This document shows positions 36,565 through 45,243 of a stretch of DNA of 64,000 nt, in pieces. The notes under the pieces were generated by a model that saw nothing but the letters and a program-made list of their open reading frames with translations, was not told where the DNA came from and searched no databases. A program made the translations under genes and the position numbers. Origin of the DNA: Halocatena marina (lineage in GTDB: Archaea > Halobacteriota > Halobacteria > Halobacteriales > Haloarculaceae); the NCBI RefSeq assembly GCF_023276375.1, contig NZ_JALLPK010000001.1, forward strand, positions 1,674,001-1,738,000, written 5' to 3'. Numbering within the stretch: the stretch's first letter is position 1; the number at the start of each line of letters is the position of its first letter.

Positions 36565-39129
36565 TCACGCGATGGCCGATTCCCAGACGACGATAACCGA
36601 GGGTGTCACGACGAGGGCAGTGATGTACGAGTAGACGACAGTGAGCGCGATTAGCACACCGAACTGACCCAAGACAGGAAAGAGCGCTAAGACCAAGACG
36701 CCGATGCCTGATGCGGTCGTAAGCATACTCCCCGTGAGCGCACCTCCGGTACCGAGTACTGTTCGCTCTAGTGCGGCGAAGACGTCGTCTGTCAGTTCGT
36801 ACTCATCGGTGAACCGATGCACGACGTGGACAGAGTAGTCGATGCCGAGCCCGAGCGCGATGGCGAGAATCGTCGCCGTCAGCGCATTGAAAGGAATATC
36901 GAACAGGCGCATCGATCCGGCAAGCAACGCGACTGAGACCACGATCGGCACGAGATTGACCAGTCCGAGCGACGCTCGTCCTTCGAGCATGTGGTAGATG
37001 AGGAGGAGGAAAACTGTCGTTGCCAGTAGCGCAACAGCGAGGCTCTGGATGGCCGATGCCAGAATTGTGTCGGCGATCTCTTGGAACACCACCGTGTTGC
37101 CAGTTCCCGTCGCTGATAGCCGGTACCGATCGGCCATACTGTGAACGTCGGTGGTGATCGCGTCTTGTGAGGCGCTAGATTTCACCGAATAGACGATCTG
37201 CGTTGAAGTGTAGTCCTCGGTGATGTACTCAAGCGTCTGTGAACGATACGGCGAGGAGAGCAGCTCATCATAGATTTCCTCGAGGTTATCGTCGGGCACG
37301 CCGTCGTCGTCGACATCGTTTCGCTCGACGAGACGTCGAAATTCGGGAGACTGAGCCGCATAATCATCGATCACCATGAGGATGCTCTGTGCATCTGCTC
37401 GTCGATTTGATGCGATGAACGAATCTGGGGGATCACGGTTGGCGTGATGGATCGATTCGAGCGCGTAATCTGCGGTCAATGATCCCTGGGCGTATATTGT
37501 AACCGTATCGTCCTCCGCAGAGGCGAAGTTCTCCTCCAGAAAGTTCGTCGTTTTTGTGACGGTGTACTCGTTTGGAGCAAACGGCTCGGGCAGGCTTTCG
37601 AGATAATCGGGAACGTCCTCGGGCGGGAGGAAATCCTCCGTATTGAACGAGGTGTCAACCCCCGTCGCGTAGTACGATGATCCAGCGGTGAACAACAAGA
37701 CTGCGATGAGAAAGACGTAGGGTGCTTTCCGGGCAATTACTAGTCCGACCGGCAGCACCCGAGACAGCGCAGAGCCTTCGGAACCCAGTGGCTGCTCGCC
37801 AAAGCGTGGGAGTCCTCTGCGAATGCTCAGTTCGTCAAGGAAGACCTTCGCTGCCGGTAAGAAGATTCCGAAGATGAGGAACGTGAAGACGATGCCAATC
37901 GCGGCGACGAATCCAAAGTCACGAATCGGCGGTAGATCGCTCACACCGTTCGATGAAAATCCCATGACCGTCGTCCCCGTCACGATGAAGAAGGCTACAA
38001 GGAGCTGGTCAGTTGCGATTCGCATCGATGATCCCACATCTTTTCCTTCAACACGCTCCTCACGGTATCGGTTGATTGCGTGGATCCCAAAGTCAATCCC
38101 TACCGCCAACAGGAGAGGCGGGACGGCAATCAGCAACTGCGAAAAGGGAATCCCCGCGATTCCCAAAAATCCGAACGTCCAGACAATCGCCATTCCAAGG
38201 GCAATGACACCCAAAAGCAAGTCAAGCGGATCTCGATAGGAGTATATTAAAAAGGCGAAGATCAACAGTACCGCTGCAGGCGTGATGATCAACATCGAGT
38301 CAGTGATGACGCTGCCGTTCTCTGCAGCGATGATCCCCGACCCGAACACCGTGATATCGGAGTCAACAGAGCCCACGACAGATTGGGCCGTCGTCTGGAT
38401 AGGCGTGAGAGGGCTCGTTCCACCCTGTCCCGCCGTGGTCGAGACGCCGCCCGGAATTTCGTGCTCGACGACGCCGATGGTCGCCGATGCCGAGGCAGCT
38501 TCGCGGTTGAAGTCGTCGCTCACGATCCCCCGGAAGCCGTCGCTCTGGGCTGCTCGCTGAACAGCGTCCTCGACCTCAGATCTGCTTGCTCCTTCTATCG
38601 CGTCGATTTGTGCGCCGACAGTTGTCGCGTTCGGATCGATCGTCTGAGCGACGATCGCTGCTGCGCTAGAAGTAGACACGACTCGCAGATTCTCACGGTC
38701 CTGCAGGCGCTGTTGTACTTCGAGTATCGCAAGCAACTCCCCTTTCGAGAGCACATTTGTGCCCTGCTGAATGAGTTGTGTCGTTCCGTTGGTGGTCTCG
38801 AACGCCGGAGAAAACTCCTGATTGACTTCCTCGAGAGCTTCCTGAGACGGGCTTTCCTTGGTGAACTGCTCGGTACCAGCTTCTGTTGAGATGTTCCCGA
38901 GTCCGACCGAAAATACTGCCGTCAGCAGGAAAAATGTGAGAATTACAGCTCGTGGACGCTCGGTGATCCACTCATCAACGAGGTCGATCACTGCTTGATA
39001 ATTTACTCTCCCCCGTTCACCGCCGTTGGTACTCGATTCCACGCTGCTGTGGCGATCAGTATCTGGATCCACGCCAGTGTCACCGTCGACGTCCGAGTCG
39101 GCAGTGGAATCCTCTCGATCGCGCACCAT
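36565..39129 (-). CDS. RND superfamily exporter, MMPL type
   Basis: 854 residues with twelve membrane helices in two homologous halves, each with a helix, a large outer domain, then five helices. The sterol-sensing-like blocks are LLAVGIDFGIHAINRYREE (about 335-355) and ALGLGIDYSVHVVHRFTDE (near 765-785), containing the proton-relay Asp residues. The first ~45 residues are an acidic cytoplasmic tail. It begins immediately after the stop of the surface protein gene (stop ends at 39130, ATG at 39129), so the two form one operon. Likely exports lipids or hydrophobic compounds across or into the membrane. Confidence 0.92.
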   Translation of the reverse strand: MVRDREDSTADSDVDGDTGVDPDTDRHSSVESSTNGGERGRVNYQAVIDLVDEWITERPRAVILTFFLLTAVFSVGLGNISTEAGTEQFTKESPSQEALEEVNQEFSPAFETTNGTTQLIQQGTNVLSKGELLAILEVQQRLQDRENLRVVSTSSAAAIVAQTIDPNATTVGAQIDAIEGASRSEVEDAVQRAAQSDGFRGIVSDDFNREAASASATIGVVEHEIPGGVSTTAGQGGTSPLTPIQTTAQSVVGSVDSDITVFGSGIIAAENGSVITDSMLIITPAAVLLIFAFLIYSYRDPLDLLLGVIALGMAIVWTFGFLGIAGIPFSQLLIAVPPLLLAVGIDFGIHAINRYREERVEGKDVGSSMRIATDQLLVAFFIVTGTTVMGFSSNGVSDLPPIRDFGFVAAIGIVFTFLIFGIFLPAAKVFLDELSIRRGLPRFGEQPLGSEGSALSRVLPVGLVIARKAPYVFLIAVLLFTAGSSYYATGVDTSFNTEDFLPPEDVPDYLESLPEPFAPNEYTVTKTTNFLEENFASAEDDTVTIYAQGSLTADYALESIHHANRDPPDSFIASNRRADAQSILMVIDDYAAQSPEFRRLVERNDVDDDGVPDDNLEEIYDELLSSPYRSQTLEYITEDYTSTQIVYSVKSSASQDAITTDVHSMADRYRLSATGTGNTVVFQEIADTILASAIQSLAVALLATTVFLLLIYHMLEGRASLGLVNLVPIVVSVALLAGSMRLFDIPFNALTATILAIALGLGIDYSVHVVHRFTDEYELTDDVFAALERTVLGTGGALTGSMLTTASGIGVLVLALFPVLGQFGVLIALTVVYSYITALVVTPSVIVVWESAIA

Positions 39130-41052
39130 TTACCGTTCCCTGCCCCTGCCGTTGCCGTTACCGTTTCGCCGGCGGACGACTACCACTGTAAGGACTACGA
39201 CGAGTACCGCGAGCAAAACGGGTAGTATCGGTAATCCACCGCTACCGATTGACAGAAAGCTGTTGTTCTCGGGCTCGCGTACCTCGATTGGAATATCGTA
39301 TGTATCCGAGAGCTTTGATTCACCGTCGGCGGTGTCGTACTGGAAGTCGAGCGAGAGCGGATAGGTACTCGCCGTTGCACCTCCTGCCGCGCTCACTTCG
39401 AAGGTGACGTTCGCCGATTCTCCAGGACGAAGTTCGGAGACGAAGGCTTCGTCGTCGTCGAGACTCAACGGATCGTCAACGAACGCTTTTGCGTTGATGT
39501 TTTTAACCGTGCTGTTGCGGTTGTTCGTGATTTCGAGTTCGACGGGTTCGCTGTTACCGACACCGACGCTCGTGTTCCGTTGTGTGATTTCGAATTCATC
39601 GCGTTGGGACGCAACGTCGACCTGAACGGAGAGGCGATCGCTCGTTCGAGGATCACCCTGTGTATTGTCGTAGTTAACGCTGAAGGAAAGCTGGCGGAGT
39701 CCACCCTCTGCGCCGTCGGTTACCTCGATTGGGAACGAAAAGTTTCTTGACTCGCCAGCTGCGATCGTGCCGAGCGCGAATTCGTTCTCTTGTGGTTTAA
39801 GATTTGAATTGTCGACAGGGAGAGTAAGCACTGCATTGCGGACGTCGTTCGGGCCTTCATTGACGATAGTTCCGGTGATGGTTCCTTCATCACCAACAGT
39901 GAGATTTCCGCTCACGTTCGAGAGGCCGAACGTCTGTTCACGAAGGGGTGTTACACCAAAGGTTTGCTCATCCGAACGAGCTGATTCGCCGTCAGCGTCG
40001 GTGTACGATACCGAGGTCCGAAGCGGATAGCTTTGCCGTTCAGTATCGTTCGACATTCGCACCTGATACTCAACTGTTTGTTGTTCACCGTCATCCCATT
40101 CACCGACGAATCGGGTAGCGTTGCCCGTCGACCCTACCACTACATTCGGACTCAGTGATGAGAGCGAAACAGTCGCCTCGGTTACGTCCTCACCGGTGTT
40201 TTCGAGGGTGACACTGACTGTTCCTCGGTCACCGATCGGTGCGTCCGAGGAAGTCGAGACAACCTCAAAATCGTCTGATTCTTCCCCGATTTCGACGCCA
40301 AGAGTAACTGGACCGGCCTGTGCCGACTGGTCATCGTCGTCGGTGTACGAGAGCGAGGCCTGTAATGGATATTCGCCCGTCGCAATGGATTTTGCAGCGG
40401 TTGCTTCAACGACAATAGTGTTCGTTTCTCCACTTTCCCACTCTCCGACGAACTTGCTGACGTTCGGTGATCCTGTGAAGAGAATGGCTCCGGAGAGCGA
40501 CTGGAGATTGACGACAGCATCTTCGGCGTCTTCGCCAGTGTTTTCGAGCTGCACCCTCACGGTGCCCTGCTCACCAGACGACAGATCCGAATCAACCTCA
40601 ACAACTTCAAGAGCATCACGGTTCGTTCCTGACTCCGTATTCGGTGGAGGTGCCGTCTGAGTTGATGATCCTGTATTCGGTGGAGGTGCCGTCTGAGTTG
40701 GTGAACCCGTATTCGGTGGAGGTGCTGTCTGAGTTGGTGAACCCGTATTCGGTGGAGGTGCTGTCTGAGTTGGCGGAGCCGTATTCGGTGGAGTTGTCGT
40801 CTGAGTTGGTGAACCCGTATTCGGTGGAGGTGCCGTCTCAGTTGGTGGGGGCGACTGAGTGGTCGTTCCCGACTCCGGGGGAGTTCCATTCTCCGATTCG
40901 TTCGGAGCTGCCGTCTGGGTGAGTGAACCGTTGTCTCCTTGCTGTGCAACTGCAGTCCCGTCTATTTCGGCTCCAACAATCCCAAAAGCGCCAGCCTGAA
41001 GCAACAGAACACCCACAATCACCGCCACTACCCCGTTGGACTCAGCATCCAT
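39130..41052 (-). CDS. Exported CARDB/COG1361-like multi-domain surface protein
   Basis: 640 residues: N-terminal signal or anchor helix (about 8-30), a Thr/Pro/Asn-rich repeat linker (about 45-150), four Ig-like domains of roughly 110 residues each with the recurring GEQGTVRVQLENTGED and GDEGTITGTIVNEGPND type motifs, and a C-terminal membrane helix (LPILPVLLAVLVVVLTVVVV) with a basic tail. The Thr-rich linker suggests O-glycosylation beneath the S-layer. It is co-transcribed with the RND exporter and probably forms its extracellular accessory part. This pairing is common in haloarchaea, usually with a TetR regulator alongside. Confidence 0.87.
   Translation of the reverse strand: MDAESNGVVAVIVGVLLLQAGAFGIVGAEIDGTAVAQQGDNGSLTQTAAPNESENGTPPESGTTTQSPPPTETAPPPNTGSPTQTTTPPNTAPPTQTAPPPNTGSPTQTAPPPNTGSPTQTAPPPNTGSSTQTAPPPNTESGTNRDALEVVEVDSDLSSGEQGTVRVQLENTGEDAEDAVVNLQSLSGAILFTGSPNVSKFVGEWESGETNTIVVEATAAKSIATGEYPLQASLSYTDDDDQSAQAGPVTLGVEIGEESDDFEVVSTSSDAPIGDRGTVSVTLENTGEDVTEATVSLSSLSPNVVVGSTGNATRFVGEWDDGEQQTVEYQVRMSNDTERQSYPLRTSVSYTDADGESARSDEQTFGVTPLREQTFGLSNVSGNLTVGDEGTITGTIVNEGPNDVRNAVLTLPVDNSNLKPQENEFALGTIAAGESRNFSFPIEVTDGAEGGLRQLSFSVNYDNTQGDPRTSDRLSVQVDVASQRDEFEITQRNTSVGVGNSEPVELEITNNRNSTVKNINAKAFVDDPLSLDDDEAFVSELRPGESANVTFEVSAAGGATASTYPLSLDFQYDTADGESKLSDTYDIPIEVREPENNSFLSIGSGGLPILPVLLAVLVVVLTVVVVRRRNGNGNGRGRER
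40636..40847 (-). repeat. In-frame 36-bp tandem repeat encoding a Thr-Pro linker
   Basis: About six units of 36 bases, each encoding a variant of APPPNTGSPTQT, inside the surface-protein gene. Units differ by a few substitutions and stay in frame. Repeats of this kind vary in copy number by slippage or recombination and set the length of the glycosylatable stalk. Confidence 0.85.
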
Positions 41053-41531
41053 TGTCTATACTCCTGGTTTCGAGTGTCGACGTAAATAATGCATTCATAC
41101 ATCCATCAGTAACAACACATGAACTAGTTCGATCGAAGTTGCGGACAATCAACCGCAGTCTGTCTATTTGACTCCCGTTTTTGACCGCAAATAGTTCTGC
41201 TGTATCCTGTGGAGGGGATCGTCCAGCGGTCTGGTGTGCCATATTTCACCACCAGTTCTCGGTGATCGATAGTCGTGACTCCGATATCACTTCCGTATCG
41301 CTAGTAACCGAGTTGAATGACCATTCATTAACCATGGGTGTGAATGAACGGTCGTCCTATTATTAAGTTTGTGATTTTAGAGTACCGATGGACAACGACA
41401 CCGTTGAGAATATAATTCAGAATATCAGCAAGTGATGTGCCCGTAGCACAACCTCCATCAGTTACCTCGACAACATTTCCAATTTCCATATTATACGAAG
41501 TTATTTTTGAGTGTGGAGGGGAATATACTAA
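41053..41531. other. Region between export operon and TetR pseudogene
   Basis: About 480 bases without a gene. It must hold the promoter of the surface-protein/RND operon. The inverted repeat at 41314-41327 (separate entry) is the clearest signal in it. Confidence 0.5.
41314..41327. promoter_or_regulatory. Candidate TetR operator (TGAATG-AC-CATTCA)
   Basis: A perfect 6-base inverted repeat, TGAATG (41314-41319) and CATTCA (41322-41327), with a further TGAATG half-site about 15 bases to the right. It lies between the export operon and the decayed TetR gene. Haloarchaeal TetR regulators commonly bind TGAATG-type palindromes; here the binding protein seems lost. Confidence 0.45.
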
Positions 41532-42054
41532 CTAGTGCGACGCAAGTAGCCGACAGCGGAGATACTCATTCAGTTCTTGCTCGACTGCCTTGACCGAGAT
41601 AGGATCAGTTGTTGTGCAGCAGAATACGGCCCACTGAATCACGTGTTTTGCTCGCTTTTGACAAACTGCTCCCGGGATATTTCGTTGTGTAGTGCTGTGC
41701 TTTGATCTCAATGACAACGTTGAGAAGAGTAGTACTACTTGAGACACCACTATTTTCAGAGCTATGTCGCAACTCCTCCGGGAGGATGATGTGATGAAAA
41801 GACTAAACGTGTGCCATTGTACGAGCCGTTTCTTCAGTTTCGATACGAGATTGATATTCAGAGATGATGAATTCGAGAACGGATATCAGATGATCGTCTT
41901 TCCCGCGATGGTGATTGTAAACAGCAGATTTGCTCATCCTCAACTGACCTGCAATCTTAGAGGTCGAACGTTCTGAATATCCATATTACAAAAGTGCTTG
42001 GCACGTCACTAGCACGATTACTTCTTTAATCCTTGAGAAATCATTCTCTGATAC
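41532..42054 (-). pseudogene. Degraded TetR family transcriptional regulator
   Basis: On the minus strand, codons from about 42054 give FSRIKEVIVLVTCQALL, an in-frame TAA at 41986-41988, then YGYSERSTSKIAGQLRMSKS continuing AVYNHHRGKDDHLISVLEFI: an unmistakable TetR helix-turn-helix. The frame stops again at TAG (41803-41805). A separate frame ending at 41532 preserves a TetR-like C-terminus (TTTDPISVKAVEQELNEYLR). The total span (about 520 bases) is near the size of a normal tetR gene minus a small internal loss. The original start is no longer ATG. It sits in the place where the repressor of the adjacent RND operon is usually found. Confidence 0.75.
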
Positions 42055-42142
42055 TGAGTTGCTCTCTTACATGACTGATGAAGTCTATCAAGCGATGATA
42101 AACGCGACGGTCGGGACAACCACATTCACACGTTGTGAGCGG

Positions 42143-42613
42143 TCAGTTAGAGAGCACCTCGGTTACGCCCGCAGCATCATCTGAACGGAACGTACGCCAG
42201 TAGCCTTGGACGTACGCACCGAGGAACATACCACCGATCGCCCACAGAATAGGGTAGTTTCCAATTCCGACGCTCGCGTAGGCCGCCCCCGGACAAATTC
42301 CCGAGACACCCCACCCGACACCAAAAATTGTGCCCCCCACGATGACATTGCGGTCGAGGTCTTTCACCCGGCGTGTGTACTCGCTTGCAGTCAGTGGTGC
42401 ACGATCGAGATATCGGGTCGCACCTGCGAACGTGATACCAGTTACAACCGCCGCACCGCCCATTACGAAGAGGAGACCGAGGTCTTCGAACTGGAGAAAG
42501 TCCAGTACGACTTCGGGCCGAGCCATCCCACTGATAGCGAGACCAAATCCGAAGATCAGACCACCAACGTAGATGACGGGAAGGAACCACGGACTACGAT
42601 CGTTTTTACTCAT
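42143..42613 (-). CDS. YeeE/YedE family half-permease (second half)
   Basis: 156 residues, four to five membrane helices. The conserved Cys-bearing loop is GVGWGVSGICPGAAYASVG (about 106-124), and GFGLAISGMARPEVVLDFL (22-40) is the family N-terminal repeat. The ATG at 42613 overlaps the stop of the upstream half-permease (ATGA); a longer frame to 42817 is a shadow. With its partner it reconstitutes one full YeeE-type channel, which in bacteria imports thiosulfate. The adjacent divergent TusA-like gene supports a sulfur role. Confidence 0.88.
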   Translation of the reverse strand: MSKNDRSPWFLPVIYVGGLIFGFGLAISGMARPEVVLDFLQFEDLGLLFVMGGAAVVTGITFAGATRYLDRAPLTASEYTRRVKDLDRNVIVGGTIFGVGWGVSGICPGAAYASVGIGNYPILWAIGGMFLGAYVQGYWRTFRSDDAAGVTEVLSN

Positions 42614-43104
42614 GGCGCAACCCCCAGTGCCTGCACAAGTTGAGCAGTTCCGATGGCGACGACGAGGAACGTGCCGACGTTCACAATAGACGTGTTCGAC
42701 AACGATCCGACTCCGCAAACACCATGGCCAGAGGTACAACCTTTTCCAAGGCGCGTGCCTGCACCGACAAGGATCCCCCCACCGAGCAGTCGCCACCACT
42801 GAACATTGGTCGTCCAACCACCAGGATGTAACACGAACCCGTACACAGCGGCACCACTGACAATGCCTGCAGTGAACACGAGACGCCAGTCACGCGACTG
42901 TACGTAATCTAGACGATTAAATCGGGAGACGTTAGATACGTATGACAATGTCGATTCGAGGAACGTACTCGCACCAGCAGTAATGTTCGTTGCGAGGTAG
43001 ATGACTGCAGTCCCGAACCCGACCAAAAGTCCACCGAAGAGATACGGCATGATGCCACGGGGAAAGAAACCACTGACAGCGAAGGGTACCATCGACAGCG
43101 ACAT
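42610..43104 (-). CDS. YeeE/YedE family half-permease (first half)
   Basis: 164 residues with about five membrane helices. The signature GAGTRLGKGCTSGHGVCG (about 113-130) contains the two Cys residues implicated in thiosulfate relay in YeeE structures; PYLFGGLLVGFGTAVIYLA is the paired N-terminal helix. It starts one base after the stop of the unknown 141-residue protein and overlaps the next gene by ATGA, so the three genes form a tight operon. Confidence 0.9.
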   Translation of the reverse strand: MSLSMVPFAVSGFFPRGIMPYLFGGLLVGFGTAVIYLATNITAGASTFLESTLSYVSNVSRFNRLDYVQSRDWRLVFTAGIVSGAAVYGFVLHPGGWTTNVQWWRLLGGGILVGAGTRLGKGCTSGHGVCGVGSLSNTSIVNVGTFLVVAIGTAQLVQALGVAP

Positions 43105-43105
43105 A

Positions 43106-43531
43106 TTAATTCGAAAGCACTCCTTCGATTATGGTGCAGTTGACTGTGTCGAGTTCGAACGCTTCGAGTGACGCTCGGTCGAGATTGATTGCGGATATAT
43201 CCGTGTGATTGGCGGGAAACGGTGGCATGTCCACGATGATGAACTCAACTAACTCACCTTTTTCCATCAAGAGCGCGCCAACTGGCTCCGTTACCCCACT
43301 CGGAGTTGTGTACATCCCATCCCGCATCGCAGAATCGCTGAAGTGTGCTGGTGCAATGATCGTCTCATCGTAAAGTGCCGGTGTTTGTTCCAAACTCACG
43401 CAGATCGACTCTGTAACGGTCTGTTCGTGTTCTTCATTCTCGAAATTTGACCGAAGAATACGCTTTTTCGGCTTATTCGGTGTGGCTGATCTTGTCATCC
43501 TTTCTGTGTGAGAGACAGTTCCTTCACGCAT
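43106..43531 (-). CDS. Unknown protein heading the YeeE operon
   Basis: 141 residues from the ATG at 43531; a GTG two codons earlier or an internal Met (MTRSATPNK) are alternatives. The N-terminal third is basic and polar, the rest a mixed alpha/beta domain with EPVGALLMEKGELVEFIIVD and NLDRASLEAFELDTVNCTII. There is one Cys in SICVSLE and one near the C-terminus (VNCTIIEG). Its stop is one base from the first half-permease start, which ties it to sulfur import. I do not recognise the family; it could be a soluble partner or chaperone of the channel. Confidence 0.68.
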   Translation of the reverse strand: MREGTVSHTERMTRSATPNKPKKRILRSNFENEEHEQTVTESICVSLEQTPALYDETIIAPAHFSDSAMRDGMYTTPSGVTEPVGALLMEKGELVEFIIVDMPPFPANHTDISAINLDRASLEAFELDTVNCTIIEGVLSN

Positions 43532-43735
43532 TGTCACACGTCACTACTATTCACATTCCAATAAGACTTTGCATAGATCTTCTATTGTTATGCAATACTA
43601 TAGTTGCTCATTAGGCTTGGATGATCTAATACTACTGAATTAACGTGTGTTGGGATTGCAATTGTGTATGGTCTACGAACAGCTACCGATATCCTTTTGA
43701 TGCTGGTTCTAGTATTGTGTGGTGAGGTCAATACT

Positions 43736-43978
43736 ATGACCGAGTACGAAATCACCGAAACCCTCGATGTGATGGGACAGAACTGCCCAATGCCGGTCAT
43801 CGAGACGAAACAGCGAATCGACCAGCTTAGCGGAGATGATGTTCTCGAAATTCTCGCAACTGATCCTGGAAGCAAGAGTGATATCGCTGGCTGGGCAGAG
43901 GCGACCGCTGGTGTCGAGCTCGTCGATCAACAAGAGCACGACGACGTATACAAACACTACGTCCGTAAGACGGAGTAA
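43736..43978 (+). CDS. TusA family sulfurtransferase
   Basis: 80 residues. The active-site motif NCPMP (Cys17-Pro-Met-Pro20) with DVMGQ before it and ETKQRIDQL after it is diagnostic of TusA/SirA/YeeD proteins. They carry persulfide sulfur on the Cys. The ATG at 43736 is used; a longer frame (43664) adds a hydrophobic stretch from the promoter region. First gene of a unit with a DsrE-like protein (5 bases later) and DUF2270, divergent from the YeeE operon, so it likely receives sulfur imported by that channel. Confidence 0.92.
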   Translation: MTEYEITETLDVMGQNCPMPVIETKQRIDQLSGDDVLEILATDPGSKSDIAGWAEATAGVELVDQQEHDDVYKHYVRKTE

Positions 43979-43983
43979 AAACA

Positions 43984-44367
43984 ATGGATAAAATCGGAAT
44001 CATCGTTTCTGGAGACGACCCGAAACGCCTCGCAATGGCAATGAATCTCGGCCACACAGCGCTTGCATCCGACATTGAGGCCCACCTTTACTTCACATTC
44101 GATGGCTTGACTCACCTGATGGAAGGTGAGAAAGATCTAACCGAAATCGAGCCTCTGCTCGAATCGGGAATGCCGAATCCGTACGATTTACTCGAGCAGT
44201 TCGTTGCCAACGGCGGCGATCAGGTCACGACAGTGGCCTGTACGACAACAATCGATATGCTCGGATGGCAGCAGGACTCAGTTGATGAGTCGGTCACGAC
44301 CACGTTTGCGGGTGCGGCAACGTTCCTCGACGAAATGGACGATGCAGACCACGTGTTCAGCTTCTAA
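43984..44367 (+). CDS. DsrE/DsrF-like sulfur relay protein
   Basis: 127 residues. It has the DsrE-like Rossmann-type fold pattern: IGIIVSGDDPKRLAMAMNLG at the start, EAHLYFTFDGLTHLM in the middle and the conserved Cys86 in VTTVACTTTIDMLGW. DsrE-type proteins exchange persulfide with TusA, and DsrE2 forms are often encoded beside TusA and membrane sulfur channels. Five bases separate it from the TusA gene. Confidence 0.85.
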   Translation: MDKIGIIVSGDDPKRLAMAMNLGHTALASDIEAHLYFTFDGLTHLMEGEKDLTEIEPLLESGMPNPYDLLEQFVANGGDQVTTVACTTTIDMLGWQQDSVDESVTTTFAGAATFLDEMDDADHVFSF

Positions 44368-44391
44368 CGGAGTCCTCGTGGATACATAGTA

Positions 44392-45105
44392 ATGACTGAT
44401 ACCGCTAAGACCGAGGCTGCCAATACGGATACTGATCAGGTTGACGAAGAGCATCGAAAAATTGGAAAAGGATTATTAGACGAGAACATGGGGCCGAGTT
44501 CCGCGATGGCGCATCTCTATCGGGGGGAAATTCACCGAATGAAGCTCTGGCGAGAGCGTCTGGACCAGACGACGAACTGGTCGGTCATCGTCATGGCGGC
44601 AATCATCACATGGGCGTTTTCCAGTCCCTATAATCCGCATTATATTCTCCTAATCGGTATCGGTACACTCTCGGTGTTTCTCGTCATCGAAGCACGACGC
44701 TACCGTGGGTACGAGATCTGGCGAACTCGTGTCCGGAAACTTCAAGAGAACGTCTGGGCCATCGGTTTCGATCCGTCCTCTGGAGTGGATGATCCCGACT
44801 GGCGCGAGCGGTTGAGTCAGGATTATCGGGTACCGACACTCAAAATAAGCGCAGAAGAAGCCATTGCACACCGTCTTCGGCGAGTGTATCTGCTTCTGAT
44901 CGGGATATTACTCGTCGCATGGTTCGCACGAATCACCGCATTCTCACTGAGTCCGTGGAATGAGAGCGCAGCGATCGGAATAGTTCCCGGTGAGATTGTC
45001 GTGACAGGGGTTGTGCTCTTTTATCTCAGTGCAATTTTTGTCGCGTGTCGTCCACGGACGTGGCACGCGAAAGGTGAGCTTCGAGCAGAGGACCTCCGGG
45101 AATAA
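44392..45105 (+). CDS. DUF2270 family membrane protein
   Basis: 237 residues. The N-terminus is acidic; four membrane helices are visible in two pairs (about 62-82, 84-100, 163-185, 200-218). The family blocks are HLYRGEIHRMKLWRERLDQT, EARRYRGYEIWRTRVRKLQ and a C-terminal ACRPRTWHAKGEL. DUF2270 proteins are widespread in haloarchaea and cyanobacteria without a known function. It follows the DsrE-like gene by 24 bases, suggesting co-expression with the sulfur genes, though it also occurs alone elsewhere. Confidence 0.88.
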   Translation: MTDTAKTEAANTDTDQVDEEHRKIGKGLLDENMGPSSAMAHLYRGEIHRMKLWRERLDQTTNWSVIVMAAIITWAFSSPYNPHYILLIGIGTLSVFLVIEARRYRGYEIWRTRVRKLQENVWAIGFDPSSGVDDPDWRERLSQDYRVPTLKISAEEAIAHRLRRVYLLLIGILLVAWFARITAFSLSPWNESAAIGIVPGEIVVTGVVLFYLSAIFVACRPRTWHAKGELRAEDLRE

Positions 45106-45243
45106 AATCGCACTCCGTTTCATGCCGTATGATTTGACCCTTCACATCTCCCGATTGAAATCTGCTGCTCGGACGGTTCGACACCCAGCTTGAATCAGAT
45201 CTTGGGGATGGTTTCTCATTCGACGCACCACATCGATTTCTCC

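Noticed and set aside
40636..40847. CRISPR array
   Set aside because: The repeats are contiguous, in frame and encode a Thr-Pro linker; there are no unique spacers.
42071..42178. Plus-strand ATG followed by MTDEVYQAMINAT, resembling a TetR N-terminus
   Set aside because: It is on the opposite strand from the rest of the TetR relic, is followed by unrelated sequence, and the minus strand already supplies a matching N-terminal part.
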